In this document: positions 52,288 to 61,727 of the stretch, one piece after another
How positions within the stretch are numbered: position 1 is the first letter of the stretch
How the letters are laid out: each line of letters opens with the position of its first letter
Source: Roseovarius sp. MMSF_3359
Lineage (GTDB): Bacteria; Pseudomonadota; Alphaproteobacteria; Rhodobacterales; Rhodobacteraceae
Assembly: GCF_030733385.1 (NCBI RefSeq)
Contig: NZ_JASHJC010000001.1
Location: 478,383 to 542,382 of the forward strand
Reading direction: 5' to 3'
DNA: 64,000 nt
Notes under the pieces: generated by a model
What the model was told of the DNA's origin: nothing
Database searches by the model: none
What the model saw: the letters and a program-made list of their open reading frames with translations, nothing else
Made by a program: the position numbers and the translations under genes

Positions 52288-53043
52288 TTATTCGGCCGAG
52301 AGCGCGTAGCCAAAGCCGCGGATCGTGCGGATCAGACCCTCGCCATCCGCGCTGTCCAGAACCCGCCTGAGCCGTCCGACATGGACGTCCACCGTGCGCG
52401 TATCGACATCCGCCGTGATGCCCCAAACCATGTCCAGAAGCTGATCTCGGGAAAAGACGCGTCCCGGGCTCTGCATCAGCGTGACCAGCAGCCGGAATTC
52501 CGTCGGGCTTAGCGAAATGTCCTTGCCGGCCACCTTGACCGTGTGCTTCTCCAGGTCGATTTCGATCTTGCCATTGACCAGCTTGCTGTCGGCGACACGG
52601 GCCGCGGGACGGCGCAGGGCGGCGCGGACCCGGGCGATCAGCTCTTTGACCGAATAGGGTTTGGTCACATAGTCATCCGCCCCCACATCAAGGCCCCGCA
52701 CCTTGTCGCGCTCTTCCGAGCGGGCGGTGAGCATGATGATCGGAACCTCGCGGGTCGCACGATCACGGCGAAGCTGACGGCAGACCTCGATGCCCGAGAG
52801 GTTGGGCAGCATCCAGTCGAGCAGGATCAGGTCCGGCGGATCTTCCCGCGCGGCATCGACGCCTTCTTCGCCATCCATCGCGACGCGGACGTCGAACCCT
52901 TGCTTGGTCAGATTGTAGCGCAGCAATTCGACCTGCGAGGGTTCATCTTCGATGACCAGGAGGCGGGGATTGGAGAGGCTCAAACGTCGGGTCCGTTGGT
53001 TGGTTTTGAGGGCGTGGGAAGGTTTAACAATCTCAAGACGCAT
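52288..53043 (-). CDS. phoB: Phosphate regulon response regulator PhoB
   Basis: A 251-aa OmpR-type response regulator. The receiver domain has the acidic pair in VIEDEPSQ, the phosphoacceptor Asp76 in LLDWMLPN, Thr in LTARSE and Lys in YVTKPYS; the C-terminal winged helix contains LSPTEFRLLVTLM and DTRTVDVHVGRLRRVL. It binds Pho boxes when phosphorylated by PhoR. The N-terminus from ATG 53043 is about 20 residues longer than usual; a TTG at 52983 would give the canonical length. Last gene of the phoR-pstSCAB-phoU-phoB block. Confidence 0.94.
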   Translation of the reverse strand: MRLEIVKPSHALKTNQRTRRLSLSNPRLLVIEDEPSQVELLRYNLTKQGFDVRVAMDGEEGVDAAREDPPDLILLDWMLPNLSGIEVCRQLRRDRATREVPIIMLTARSEERDKVRGLDVGADDYVTKPYSVKELIARVRAALRRPAARVADSKLVNGKIEIDLEKHTVKVAGKDISLSPTEFRLLVTLMQSPGRVFSRDQLLDMVWGITADVDTRTVDVHVGRLRRVLDSADGEGLIRTIRGFGYALSAE

Positions 53044-53054
53044 CGGTAAACCCG

Positions 53055-53729
53055 CTAGTCGCTGGCCTTGAGGTCGATACCGGTGACGATCTGGTGGACG
53101 TGGCGGGCAATGTTGACGACGTGGTCGCCCGCACGTTCAAAACCACGCGCCAGCAGGATCAGGTGCACATTGGCCTCGACATCCTCGGGGGTGTCGGACA
53201 GGGTCGCCACTTGCATCGCAAAGACGTCCTTGTTGATCTGGTCGATTGTGAGGTCGGTCTCACGCACCGTTGCGGCCAGTTCCACGTTGCTCTCGTCATA
53301 GGCGCGCAATGCCTCGGCCAACATTGCCTGCACTTTTTCGCTCATCTCGCGGACCTTGTCGCAGGCGGGCTGGCTCGGTTCCCGCTCGGCCAGGATGCGG
53401 GCGCGTTTCGCGGTCGATTTGGCGTGGTCGCCGATGCGTTCAAGCTCATGGGCGATGTTGATCGGCAAGAGCACCTGCCGCAGATCAAGTGCCATGGGCT
53501 GGCGCAGCGCGATCAGGCGTTCGGAGCGGGTATAGATATCCTGGTGCATGCCGTTGATGGTGCGGTCGAAAGCGACGAGGCGATCGACCTCCTTAGCGTC
53601 GAACTGATCCAGGGCTTCGGTCGCATCGGCCATCTGGTCGATGACCTGTGTGCCCATCGAAAGGATCCGGCGCTTGAGCTTGCCGAGGTCCTTGTCATAG
53701 CGGGACATGATGTGGGGAGTTGCTTGCAT
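53055..53729 (-). CDS. phoU: Phosphate transport regulator PhoU
   Basis: A 224-aa all-helical protein with two PhoU repeats. Each contains a metal-cluster motif: INIAHELERIGDHAKSTAKRA in the first half and LLARGFERAGDHVVNIARHV in the second. It links Pst transporter state to PhoR inhibition. It lies 10 nt after pstB and 11 nt before phoB on the same strand. Confidence 0.95.
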   Translation of the reverse strand: MQATPHIMSRYDKDLGKLKRRILSMGTQVIDQMADATEALDQFDAKEVDRLVAFDRTINGMHQDIYTRSERLIALRQPMALDLRQVLLPINIAHELERIGDHAKSTAKRARILAEREPSQPACDKVREMSEKVQAMLAEALRAYDESNVELAATVRETDLTIDQINKDVFAMQVATLSDTPEDVEANVHLILLARGFERAGDHVVNIARHVHQIVTGIDLKASD

Positions 53730-53739
53730 GGGTGCGGTC

Positions 53740-54561
53740 CTAGCCTATGCGTCCGGTGATGTAATTCTGTGTCTGCTCTTCACGCGGGTTGGTGAAGATG
53801 TCCTTGGTATTGCCGACCTCGATCAATTTACCGAGGTGGAAAAACGCGGTGCGCTGCGAAATTCGCGCCGCCTGCTGCATCGAGTGGGTGACGATCACGA
53901 TCGTGTAGTGTTCCCGCAGACTGTCGATCAGGTCTTCGACCTTGGCGGTGGCAATCGGGTCGAGCGCCGAACAGGGTTCGTCCATCAGGATCACCTTGGG
54001 CGCAACGGCCACGGTGCGCGCGATGCAAAGGCGCTGCTGCTGACCGCCCGACAGGCTGTTGCCCGGCTGATCGAGGCGGTCGGCCACCTCGTCCCAGAGC
54101 CCCGCGCTTTTCAGGCTCCATTCCACCCGGTCGGCCATTTCCGACTTCGACGGCGTCATGCCATGAATCTTGAGGCCGTAAGCGACGTTTTCAAAAATCG
54201 ACTTGGGGAAAGGGTTGGGTTTTTGAAACACCATCCCCACCTGCGCGCGCAGGGCCACCACGTCCACGGCAGGGTCATACACCTCTTGTCCGTCGATCGT
54301 CAGGCTGCCATCGAACCGGCAGATGGGGATCAGGTCGTTCATCCGGTTGATGGCCCGCAGGAAGGTGGATTTGCCGCAACCAGACGGCCCGATCAGGGAG
54401 GTGACGCGCTTTTCCTCGATATCGAGGTCGATGCCGAACAGCGCCTGTTTGTCGCCGTAGAAGACGTCGGCGCCGCGGGCTTGTATGAAAGCCTGTTCCA
54501 TGGCCGGGTTTTCCTTTCGGGGGTCGGGGGCAGCAGCGGGGGTAATGGTCATTTGCTTCAT
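53740..54561 (-). CDS. pstB: Phosphate ABC transporter ATP-binding protein
   Basis: A 273-aa ABC ATPase. Walker A is GPSGCGKST, the Q-loop [12 protein letters not shown], the signature [16 protein letters not shown], Walker [14 protein letters not shown] and the H-loop VTHSMQQA. It powers high-affinity phosphate uptake by PstSCA. ATG 54501 ([10 protein letters not shown]) is a possible later start. Four nt separate it from pstA. Confidence 0.97.
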   Translation of the reverse strand: MKQMTITPAAAPDPRKENPAMEQAFIQARGADVFYGDKQALFGIDLDIEEKRVTSLIGPSGCGKSTFLRAINRMNDLIPICRFDGSLTIDGQEVYDPAVDVVALRAQVGMVFQKPNPFPKSIFENVAYGLKIHGMTPSKSEMADRVEWSLKSAGLWDEVADRLDQPGNSLSGGQQQRLCIARTVAVAPKVILMDEPCSALDPIATAKVEDLIDSLREHYTIVIVTHSMQQAARISQRTAFFHLGKLIEVGNTKDIFTNPREEQTQNYITGRIG

Positions 54562-54565
54562 GTCT

Positions 54566-55825
54566 CTAAAACCTCGTTTCGAGTTTGCGGCGCAGCAGGA
54601 TCGCGATGAGGTTCATGAGGATCAGAAACGTCAGCAGCACGATGATCGCGGCGGCAGTTTTTTCGGTAAAGGCCCGTTCCGGCGCATCGGCCCAGAGGAA
54701 GATCTGCACCGGCAGGGCAGTGGCAGGTTCCAGCACCGAGGTCGGCACATCGACGATAAAGGCCACCATGCCGATCATCAGAAGAGGCGCGGTTTCGCCC
54801 AGGGCCTGCGCCATCCCGACGATGGCCCCGGTGAGCATGCCGGGCATGGCGACGGGGACGACATGGTGGAACACCGCCTGCACCGGCGTGGCGCCCAAGG
54901 CAAGTGCTGCTTCCTTGAACGACGGCGGGACCGAGCGCAGCGCGGCGCGCGAAGCGATGATGATCGTGGGCAGCGTCATCAGGGCCAGTACCATGCCCCC
55001 CACCAGCGGCGTGGAGCGCGGCAGACCAAGGTAGCCGAGGAAAATCGCAAGCCCGAGCAGGCCGAACACGATGGAGGGGACCGCGGCGAGATTGTTGATG
55101 TTGACCTCGATCAGGTCTGACATGCGGTTCTTCGGCGCGAACTCTTCCAGATAGATCGCGGCGCCGATCCCGAGGGGGAAGGACAGCACGAAACACACCA
55201 GCAGCGTCAGGAACGATCCCATGAGCGCGCTCAGGATACCGGCGATCTCGGGCTCGCGGCTGTCGCCGCTGGTGAAGAACCCCTTGTTGAACGTCTCGCG
55301 CGCGGCGCCACTTGCCATCAGCTTGTCCAGAAGGGCAATCTCGGCATCGGAAACGCGGCGTTGCTTTTCGGGAAGGTCGGTATCGACCTGGCCGCTGATA
55401 TAGAGGTCGGCGTCGTCCGAGGCAGTCACCCAAAGCGTCTGCGGACCGCCCAGAAGGCTCGGGTCCTGCGTGATCTGACGTTCGATTTCAAAGGCCGCTT
55501 CGGTGCTGACCAGCCCGTAGAGGCGTTTTTTGTCCTTGCGGCTTTCGACCTCGGGGAAGGCGTTGCGCAGGCTTTTCTTGAGCAGGCTGTTGAAGCTCGT
55601 GTCTCCGACATTTTCCGGATCCACCTCTTCGGCGCTGAGGTCCACGGTGACCGCGATCTGCGATTGCTGCAATGCGCCCAGGCCGGTCGAGATGATCGAG
55701 AAGAACATGATGACCAGGAAGGCCAGCGAGATGGCGATGGCCCCGCGCCCGGCCCATTGAAAGCGTTTTTCGGACTTGTTGCGGCCGCGTAGGCCGAACC
55801 CGGCATCTTGTGTGAAGTTAATCAT
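54566..55825 (-). CDS. pstA: Phosphate ABC transporter permease PstA
   Basis: A 419-aa permease. The last 280 residues hold the usual six membrane helices and the EAA loop for PstB contact ([41 protein letters not shown]). Before them is an N-terminal membrane anchor ([21 protein letters not shown]) and a hydrophilic domain of about 130 residues ([24 protein letters not shown]...), an extension common in alphaproteobacterial PstA and absent from E. coli PstA. It overlaps pstC by 8 nt. Confidence 0.94.
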   Translation of the reverse strand: MINFTQDAGFGLRGRNKSEKRFQWAGRGAIAISLAFLVIMFFSIISTGLGALQQSQIAVTVDLSAEEVDPENVGDTSFNSLLKKSLRNAFPEVESRKDKKRLYGLVSTEAAFEIERQITQDPSLLGGPQTLWVTASDDADLYISGQVDTDLPEKQRRVSDAEIALLDKLMASGAARETFNKGFFTSGDSREPEIAGILSALMGSFLTLLVCFVLSFPLGIGAAIYLEEFAPKNRMSDLIEVNINNLAAVPSIVFGLLGLAIFLGYLGLPRSTPLVGGMVLALMTLPTIIIASRAALRSVPPSFKEAALALGATPVQAVFHHVVPVAMPGMLTGAIVGMAQALGETAPLLMIGMVAFIVDVPTSVLEPATALPVQIFLWADAPERAFTEKTAAAIIVLLTFLILMNLIAILLRRKLETRF

Positions 55826-56768
55826 ATTGCTCTCGGTATTTCTTGACGATCCTGAGCGCGATGACGTTCATGATCAGGGTCAGGATGAAAAGGAGCAGAC
55901 CAAGGGCGAAGGCCGACAGGGTCTTGGCGCTGTCAAACTCCTGGTCTCCGGTCAAAAGGGCCACGATCTGCACCGTGATGGTGGTGACCGCATCGAGCGG
56001 GTTGAGCGACATTTTTGCTGCCAGCCCCGCGGCCATCAGCACGATCATCGTTTCGCCGATGGCCCGCGATGTGGCCAGCAGGAGCGAGCCTGCGATGCCA
56101 GGTAGGGCGGCGGGCATGACGACCTTGCGGATGGTCTCGGAATGGGTGGCACCCATGCCGAGCGAGGCATCGCGCAGGGATTGCGGCACGGCGTTGATGA
56201 CGTCATCGGAGAGCGACGAGATCAACGGCACGATCATGATCCCCATGACCATGCCCGCCGCCAACGCGCTTTCCGACGCGACCTCCAGGCCGAACTGGCC
56301 GCCGGTCATGCGGATGAACGGGGCCACGGTCAGCGCGGCGAAGAAGCCGTAGACGACGGTGGGGATGCCCGCGAGGATTTCCAGTGCCGGTTTGACCCAA
56401 TCACGCGCCCGTTTGCTCGCATATTCCGACAGGTAAATCGCGGAGGTGAGGCCCAGAGGGGTGGCAACGGCCATGGCGATGGCACTGATGAGCAGGGTCC
56501 CGTTGATAAGCGGAATGACCCCGAAACTGCCCTCGGCACCGACTTGATCTGCGCGGATCGCGGTCTGGGGGCTCCATTCAAGGCCGAAAAGGAAATTGGT
56601 GATCGAGACCTTCTCGAAGAAGATGATGGTCTCAAAAACAAGCGACAGGACGATCCCGAGGGTCACGAGGATGGCGACACCGGCTGCCGCCGCCATGATC
56701 CCGATGATGATATTGTCGCGCCAGCGTGGTCGATCCGACCGGGTGATGATCAACGTCCCGTCAGGCAT
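55818..56768 (-). CDS. pstC: Phosphate ABC transporter permease PstC
   Basis: A 316-aa six-helix permease close in length to E. coli PstC. The EAA loop reads LGMGATHSETIRKVVMPAALPGIAGSLLLATSRAIGETMIVLM. I start at ATG 56768 (MPDGTLIITRSDRP); the upstream in-frame GTG at 56807 lies inside an intergenic hairpin and is unlikely. Unlike many alphaproteobacterial PstC proteins it lacks a long N-terminal extension. Confidence 0.92.
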   Translation of the reverse strand: MPDGTLIITRSDRPRWRDNIIIGIMAAAAGVAILVTLGIVLSLVFETIIFFEKVSITNFLFGLEWSPQTAIRADQVGAEGSFGVIPLINGTLLISAIAMAVATPLGLTSAIYLSEYASKRARDWVKPALEILAGIPTVVYGFFAALTVAPFIRMTGGQFGLEVASESALAAGMVMGIMIVPLISSLSDDVINAVPQSLRDASLGMGATHSETIRKVVMPAALPGIAGSLLLATSRAIGETMIVLMAAGLAAKMSLNPLDAVTTITVQIVALLTGDQEFDSAKTLSAFALGLLLFILTLIMNVIALRIVKKYREQYD

Positions 56769-56804
56769 CTCGCAGACTTTCTGTAGGAGGGAGGCAGCAG
56801 GGTG

Positions 56805-56831
56805 CACCGGCCCGGTTGTCCCGGGCCGGTG
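56805..56831 (-). other. Strong hairpin between pstS and pstC
   Basis: A perfect 11-bp stem CACCGGCCCGG/CCGGGCCGGTG with a 5-nt loop, 9 nt after the pstS stop. No T-run follows. Such structures after the first gene of a binding-protein transporter operon usually protect the upstream mRNA and raise the ratio of binding protein to permease. Confidence 0.7.
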
Positions 56832-56840
56832 CGATGCGAT

Positions 56841-57878
56841 TTACATGCTGAGGTTGGTCAGCGATTTCACCTTGTCGGCCCAATCGTCACGCTCGTCATC
56901 GCTGAGCGGGATCAGACCCTTGTCGGCGAGGTATCCGTCTTCACCCCAGGCGTCTTCCGACGTGAACTCGGCCAGGAATTCCTCGATCCCGGGCACGACA
57001 CCGACATGATCTTTCTTGACGTAGAAATAAAGCGAACGGGCGATCGGATAATCGCCGTCGGCGATCAGTTCGAACTCGGGCGCGACACCGTCAACCAGCG
57101 AGCCTTGCACCTTGTCGCTGTTCTGCTCAAGGAAGCTGTAGCCGAAGACACCGAAGGCATCGGGGTTGGCTTCGAGCTTCTGCACGATCAGGTTGTCGTT
57201 TTCACCGGCTTCGATATAGGCACCGTCTTCGCGAACCGTGTGGCAGACCGATTTATAGGCCGATTTGTCTTCCTTCTTCATGGCTTTGATCCAATCGAAG
57301 GTCTTGCATCCGCCTTCCAGCGCCAGTTCGGCAAAGGCATCACGGGTGCCCGATGTCGGCGGCGGTCCCAGAACCTCGATCTTAACGGCAGGTAGATCGG
57401 GGTTGATCTCGTTCCACATCTTGTAGGGGTTTGGCTGCAGCGCGCCTTCGCCGTTCGGGACGTCCTTGGCGAGCGCCAGGAAGATATCCCGCAGGCTCAG
57501 TTCAACCGGCTCACCGGCAATGGCATTGGCCAGAACGATGCCGTCAAAGCCGATCTTGACCTCAACGATGTCATTGACGCCGTTTTCGGCACAAAGCGCG
57601 ACCTCGGAGGATTTGATGCGGCGCGATGCGTTGGTGATATCGGGTGTGTCAACGCCCGCACCCGAACAGAAGAGTTTCAGACCACCGCCAGAGCCGGTGC
57701 TCTCGACGATGGGTGTTTTGAAGTCGGTGGATTTGCCGAAACGCTCGGCGACGGTGGTTGAAAAGGGGAAAACGGTCGAGGAACCGACGATGTTGATCTG
57801 ATCGCGCGCGATGGCAGGGGCGGCGAGTGCGGTGGTCAACACAGTGGTGGCGGCAAGGGTTTTCAGGCGAACAGACAT
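56841..57878 (-). CDS. pstS: Phosphate ABC transporter substrate-binding protein
   Basis: A 345-aa periplasmic binding protein with a signal peptide (LKTLAATTVLTTALAAPAIA, cleaved near ARDQ). The mature start IVGSSTVFPFSTTVAERFG contains the phosphate-binding TVFPF loop, and ESTGSGGGLKLFCSG and PTSGTRDAF complete the site. Two cysteine pairs are likely disulfides. It is the first gene of the pst operon, directly behind the Pho box. Confidence 0.96.
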   Translation of the reverse strand: MSVRLKTLAATTVLTTALAAPAIARDQINIVGSSTVFPFSTTVAERFGKSTDFKTPIVESTGSGGGLKLFCSGAGVDTPDITNASRRIKSSEVALCAENGVNDIVEVKIGFDGIVLANAIAGEPVELSLRDIFLALAKDVPNGEGALQPNPYKMWNEINPDLPAVKIEVLGPPPTSGTRDAFAELALEGGCKTFDWIKAMKKEDKSAYKSVCHTVREDGAYIEAGENDNLIVQKLEANPDAFGVFGYSFLEQNSDKVQGSLVDGVAPEFELIADGDYPIARSLYFYVKKDHVGVVPGIEEFLAEFTSEDAWGEDGYLADKGLIPLSDDERDDWADKVKSLTNLSM

Positions 57879-57961
57879 GATGTCTCCTTAACGTGTCTCA
57901 ATGGTCCCGGCTGGGACGGCGCCTGTGTCGGTGGCGCATGCAACACGAGTACGACGATTCT

Positions 57962-57979
57962 GTAACAGTTAGATGACAG
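57962..57979 (-). promoter_or_regulatory. Pho box upstream of pstS
   Basis: On the minus strand two 7-bp direct repeats CTGTCAT (57979-57973) and CTGTTAC (57968-57962) are separated by CTAA, matching the PhoB consensus CTGTCAT-N4-CTGTCAY at 12 of 14 repeat positions or better. It lies between phoR and pstS, about 84 nt before the pstS start. Confidence 0.85.
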
Positions 57980-57981
57980 CG

Positions 57982-59040
57982 TCAGGTTTTCTGCAGCGCA
58001 GCAACGGGCAGGTAGGCCGTAAAGGTCGAGCCCTTGCCGACCGTGCTTTCGATGGTCAGCAGACCACGGTGCCGCACCAGGATGTGTTTGACGATCGCGA
58101 GGCCAAGGCCGGTGCCACCAATATTGCGCGAACGGCTTTTATCTACACGATAAAACCGCTCCGTGAGGCGGGGAATTTCAGCCGCCGGAATGCCTTCGCC
58201 TTCGTCGTTTACCGCGATGCAGACGGCGGCACCCCCCAGCGGATTGTCCGCCGGGGCAGAATGCGCACTGAGCCTGACCGTGCCGCCATCTCGACTGTAG
58301 TTGATCGCGTTTTCGAGCAGATTAATCAGCGCGCGGGCGAGATCATCGCGTTTTCCGCGAATCGAAGGCAGGTTGGGCGTGACGTCGATTTCGAGCGTTT
58401 TGCCGCGTTTATCTGCCAGGGCGGAGACCGATTCGATGGATTGATGAATTGTCTGGTTCACATCGAGCGGGTTCTTGGGCGCGCGCCGTTCCTTGGCCTC
58501 AACCTTGGAGAGCGACAGCAGGTCCGACACCAGGTTGGTCATCCGCGCCACTTCCTTCTCCATCAACCCCAGAAACAGTTTGCTTGCATCGGGGTCGTCA
58601 CTGGCGTCGCCCTGAAGGGTTTCGACAAAGCCCGAAATGGCGGTCAGTGGTGAACGGATTTCATGTGACACGTTGGCGACGAAATCGCTGCGCATGGATT
58701 TGGCGACGCGCAGTGGGGTCTGATCTTCGAAAGTGACAACGAGGGTCGGTTCGGGAAAGTCCTTCAAATCGACAACCGTCTTGACCGAGATCAGGAACTC
58801 GCGCTGAAAGGTCTCATCGGTAACGATGGTCACCGAGGCTGATCCGCGATTGGCCAGAGTGTCGCGGAAAAGCTGATCAATGTCGCGGTCGATATCGCCC
58901 AGTTTTTCAAGCCCCGCGCCGGTTTCCAGTTCCGGAAAACTCTTGAACGCGGCCTTGTTTGCCAGCGAGATATGCAGATCGTTATCCAGCACCATGACCG
59001 GGACCGAAATGCCGTCGATGACTTTTTGCTGGTTCTTCAT
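57982..59040 (-). CDS. phoR: PhoR-like sensor histidine kinase without membrane anchor
   Basis: A 352-aa kinase: an N-terminal PAS-like domain (VMVLDNDLHISLANKAAFKSFPELE), HisKA with His126 in ANVSHEIRSPLTAISGF, and a HATPase domain with N, G1 and G2 boxes (NLLENAINYSRDG, VNDEGEGIP, GGTGLGLAIVKHIL). No hydrophobic segment long enough to span the membrane is visible, so it appears cytoplasmic and must sense phosphate through PhoU/Pst. ATG 59040 has GGGGA upstream. Upstream of pstS and on the same strand. Confidence 0.88.
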   Translation of the reverse strand: MKNQQKVIDGISVPVMVLDNDLHISLANKAAFKSFPELETGAGLEKLGDIDRDIDQLFRDTLANRGSASVTIVTDETFQREFLISVKTVVDLKDFPEPTLVVTFEDQTPLRVAKSMRSDFVANVSHEIRSPLTAISGFVETLQGDASDDPDASKLFLGLMEKEVARMTNLVSDLLSLSKVEAKERRAPKNPLDVNQTIHQSIESVSALADKRGKTLEIDVTPNLPSIRGKRDDLARALINLLENAINYSRDGGTVRLSAHSAPADNPLGGAAVCIAVNDEGEGIPAAEIPRLTERFYRVDKSRSRNIGGTGLGLAIVKHILVRHRGLLTIESTVGKGSTFTAYLPVAALQKT

Positions 59041-59201
59041 CTGTGTCCCCGAAACCTGGTCGTGTCGCATTCGAAATCTCACTGTAGATGTCGTTTACTT
59101 CAGTACTGCAACAACCGCCAGATGAGGTTCGCGGGCAGAAACCGTCACAGATATGGACAAATGAATGGTTTTGTGGTTTTTTGACCGACTAAAGGTAAGA
59201 A

Positions 59202-59999
59202 ATGCGCAAAATCAACAAGAATACGAGCAATCATCGCGAAGTCGAAGTGCTGGACGCCTTGCGCCGCCTTGGCGGCTCGGCGCGAAATTCGAACATTGCC
59301 GATCTTTTAGGCGTCTCCGAGGAGACCGTGCGCAGGACCACCAAGGCCCTGGCAAAAGCGGATCTGGTCCGGCGGGTGCATGGCGGTGCCTACCTGCCCG
59401 ACGCGCATGGTGAGGCGGGTGTGTTTTCGCGCCTTGGCCAGCGGTCGGATGAGAAAAACCTGATCGCCCGGGCCACGGCCCGCCTGATCCCCGATGGCGC
59501 CTGCCTCTTTCTTGATGTCGGTTCCACCACCGCCTTCGTGGCCCATGCCTTGCGCAAACACGAAAACCTCTTTGTCGTGACCAATTCCCTGAATGCGGCG
59601 CAATCGCTGGCCAAGCGGCGGGGCAACCGCGTGTTCCTCGCCGGTGGAGAGCTGCGCGATGCCGAATGGGGCACGTTCGGGCAGGAGACCGAGGCTTACG
59701 TCAAGAAATTCCGGTTCGATTTTGCAGTGTTCAGCGTCGATGGGATCGACCCCGAAACCGGCTTCCTGCTGTCAGTCCCGAACGAAGCGGCGCTGGCCCG
59801 TACGGTGATTGCGCAAGCCGGCCACACCATCGTTGCAGCAGACCAGCAGAAATTCGGGCAACGCGCGCCGCTGGTGATGTGCGATGGCGCCGACGTCGAC
59901 ACGCTTGTCACCGATACGCCGCCGGGTGTGGCCTATTCATCGGTATTCGAGAACTGGCAGATCGCGGTCGTGACCGCAGTACCCGCGGAGGCCGCATGA
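59202..59999 (+). CDS. DeoR-family transcriptional regulator
   Basis: A 265-aa repressor: N-terminal winged helix (VLDALRRLGGSARNSNIADLLGVSEETVRRTTKALAKADLVRRVHGGAYL) and a C-terminal sugar-phosphate isomerase-like sensor domain with LFLDVGSTTAFVAHAL, VVTNSLNAAQSLA, FLAGGEL and the DFAVFSVDGID loop. The family senses phosphorylated sugars or glycerol-3-phosphate. It is divergent from phoR and 49 nt upstream of the Na/phosphate cotransporter gene, so control of that gene by a phosphorylated metabolite is plausible. Confidence 0.9.
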   Translation: MRKINKNTSNHREVEVLDALRRLGGSARNSNIADLLGVSEETVRRTTKALAKADLVRRVHGGAYLPDAHGEAGVFSRLGQRSDEKNLIARATARLIPDGACLFLDVGSTTAFVAHALRKHENLFVVTNSLNAAQSLAKRRGNRVFLAGGELRDAEWGTFGQETEAYVKKFRFDFAVFSVDGIDPETGFLLSVPNEAALARTVIAQAGHTIVAADQQKFGQRAPLVMCDGADVDTLVTDTPPGVAYSSVFENWQIAVVTAVPAEAA

Positions 60000-60048
60000 C
60001 GGACATCAATGTGCCATGCGGTTTTGCGCCGGAAAGAGGGGCCGGGCA

Positions 60049-61722
60049 ATGACCATTATCTATTTCGTCGTGCAACTCATGGGCGCCACGATGCTGCTCC
60101 TCTATGCCGTGCGGATGGTCCGTACCGGGATCGAGCGCGCCTTCGGGGCATCGTTCCGCCGGGTTGTGACGACGGCGACCTCCCCGGTCAGTTCCGCGGC
60201 GACCGGCCTTGTGCTTGCGATCGTCTTGCAGAGCTCGGCGGCGGTGGGCCTGCTGGTCGCGGGGTTTGCAGGCACGGGCGCCTTGGGGTTTCCGGCGGGG
60301 CTGGCCGTGGTGTTGGGCGCCGATCTCGGCTCTGCGCTGCTGATCCAGGTCCTGTCGTTCAAGCTCGAATGGCTGGTGCCGTTCCTTCTGGCCACGGGCG
60401 GGGCGTTCTTCATCAAATCCGACAGCCGCAAGCTCAAACAGGCGGGCCGGATCATCCTCGGCATCGCGTTTATCCTCATCTCGCTCCGTTTCCTGCGGGA
60501 AACCATGGACCCCATTCGTGACAGCAGCTTCCTGCCGTCCATCGCGGGCTACCTTGAGCGTGATTTCGTCACTGCCTTTATCGTTGGCGCGGTGCTGGCG
60601 TGGGTCATGCATTCAAGCGTCGCTGTCATCCTCATGTGCGTGACCTTGGTGGCCATCGACGCGATCCCCGTGGCGGCGGGCGTGTCGCTGGTGCTGGGCG
60701 CCAATCTCGGCAGTGCGATCATCCCGGTCTGGCTGACCCGCAATATGGGACCTATCGCACGACGTGTGCCGGTGGCCAATTTCCTATTGCGTGGCAGCGG
60801 CGCTGTGATCGCGCTCCTGGTGGTGAACCGGTTGCCCGTGTTGCCTTATCTCGAATGGCTGGGGCCTGCACAAACGCTCATCAACGCGCATCTTGCCTTC
60901 AACGCCTGCCTGCTGCTGGCTTTGCCATTCTGTCGCTTGCTGGAGCGTCCGGTTGCCCGGTTCCTGCCTGTCGATGAAGCGACCGAAGAGGACCTGCCGC
61001 AACTGCATCGCTCGGTCCTGGACGAGGCATCGCTCAAGACGCCGCAACTGGCGCTGGCCAATCTTAAGCGCGAAGTGTTGCGCATGTCGCAGGTGATCGA
61101 CGGTATGACGGCCCCGATCATGGATTTCTTCGTCACTTACGACAAGGACAAGGCCACGGCGATCATTGCCCGCGACGCGATCGTGAACGACGCCCTGGAT
61201 GACATCCGACGGTTCGTGGCCGATATGCCCATGGATGAGGCAACCAAGCAGCAGAAGAAGCGCGCGCGGGAACTGACGGAATATGCCATTGCGCTGGAGA
61301 CCGTCGGCGATCTGGTGGCCAAGCTGGTTCTGCCGCTGGCGCAGGAGAAGTCGGAGAAGGGCATCAAGTTCTCCAAGGCCGGTCAGGAGGAGCTGATCAG
61401 CATCCATGAACGCATGATGGCCAATATGGGGCTGGCGTCGAATGTGTTGATCTCGGATGACCTCGAAAGCGCAAGGCTGCTTCTTGAGGAAAAAGCCGAG
61501 ATGACGCGCCTTGAGCGGTCGAGCCGCAAAAAGCACCTCAAACGGTTGACCGAAGGCACGCAGGCCAGCTTTGATTCAAGCGATGTTCACCTCGAGGTGC
61601 TCAGGGCGCTGCGCGAGATGAACAGCCATATCGCCTCGGTCAGCTATCCGATCCTCTACCGCGGCGGGCAATTGCTTGAAACGCGGCTGATCGAGACGAT
61701 GACGGACGACGACGAGGATTGA
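60049..61722 (+). CDS. Na+/phosphate cotransporter family protein (NptA/YjbB-like)
   Basis: A 557-aa protein with an N-terminal membrane half containing two inverted Na/Pi-cotransport repeats: the QSSAAVGLLVAG motif near residue 60 and MHSSVAVILMCVTLVAID in the second repeat. The C-terminal 200 residues are a soluble PhoU-like helical domain (SQVIDGMTAPIMDFF..., TEYAIALETVGDLVAKLVL). E. coli YjbB of this type exports phosphate, so direction is uncertain. ATG 60049 has GAGGGG upstream; the earlier frame start at 60016 is less likely. It converges on the lysR gene with 5 nt between. Confidence 0.9.
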   Translation: MTIIYFVVQLMGATMLLLYAVRMVRTGIERAFGASFRRVVTTATSPVSSAATGLVLAIVLQSSAAVGLLVAGFAGTGALGFPAGLAVVLGADLGSALLIQVLSFKLEWLVPFLLATGGAFFIKSDSRKLKQAGRIILGIAFILISLRFLRETMDPIRDSSFLPSIAGYLERDFVTAFIVGAVLAWVMHSSVAVILMCVTLVAIDAIPVAAGVSLVLGANLGSAIIPVWLTRNMGPIARRVPVANFLLRGSGAVIALLVVNRLPVLPYLEWLGPAQTLINAHLAFNACLLLALPFCRLLERPVARFLPVDEATEEDLPQLHRSVLDEASLKTPQLALANLKREVLRMSQVIDGMTAPIMDFFVTYDKDKATAIIARDAIVNDALDDIRRFVADMPMDEATKQQKKRARELTEYAIALETVGDLVAKLVLPLAQEKSEKGIKFSKAGQEELISIHERMMANMGLASNVLISDDLESARLLLEEKAEMTRLERSSRKKHLKRLTEGTQASFDSSDVHLEVLRALREMNSHIASVSYPILYRGGQLLETRLIETMTDDDED

Positions 61723-61727
61723 ATCGC

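Noticed and set aside
59130..59165. Possible Pho box between phoR and deoR
   Set aside because: One half (CCGTCAC) fits loosely, but the second half-site does not match the consensus.
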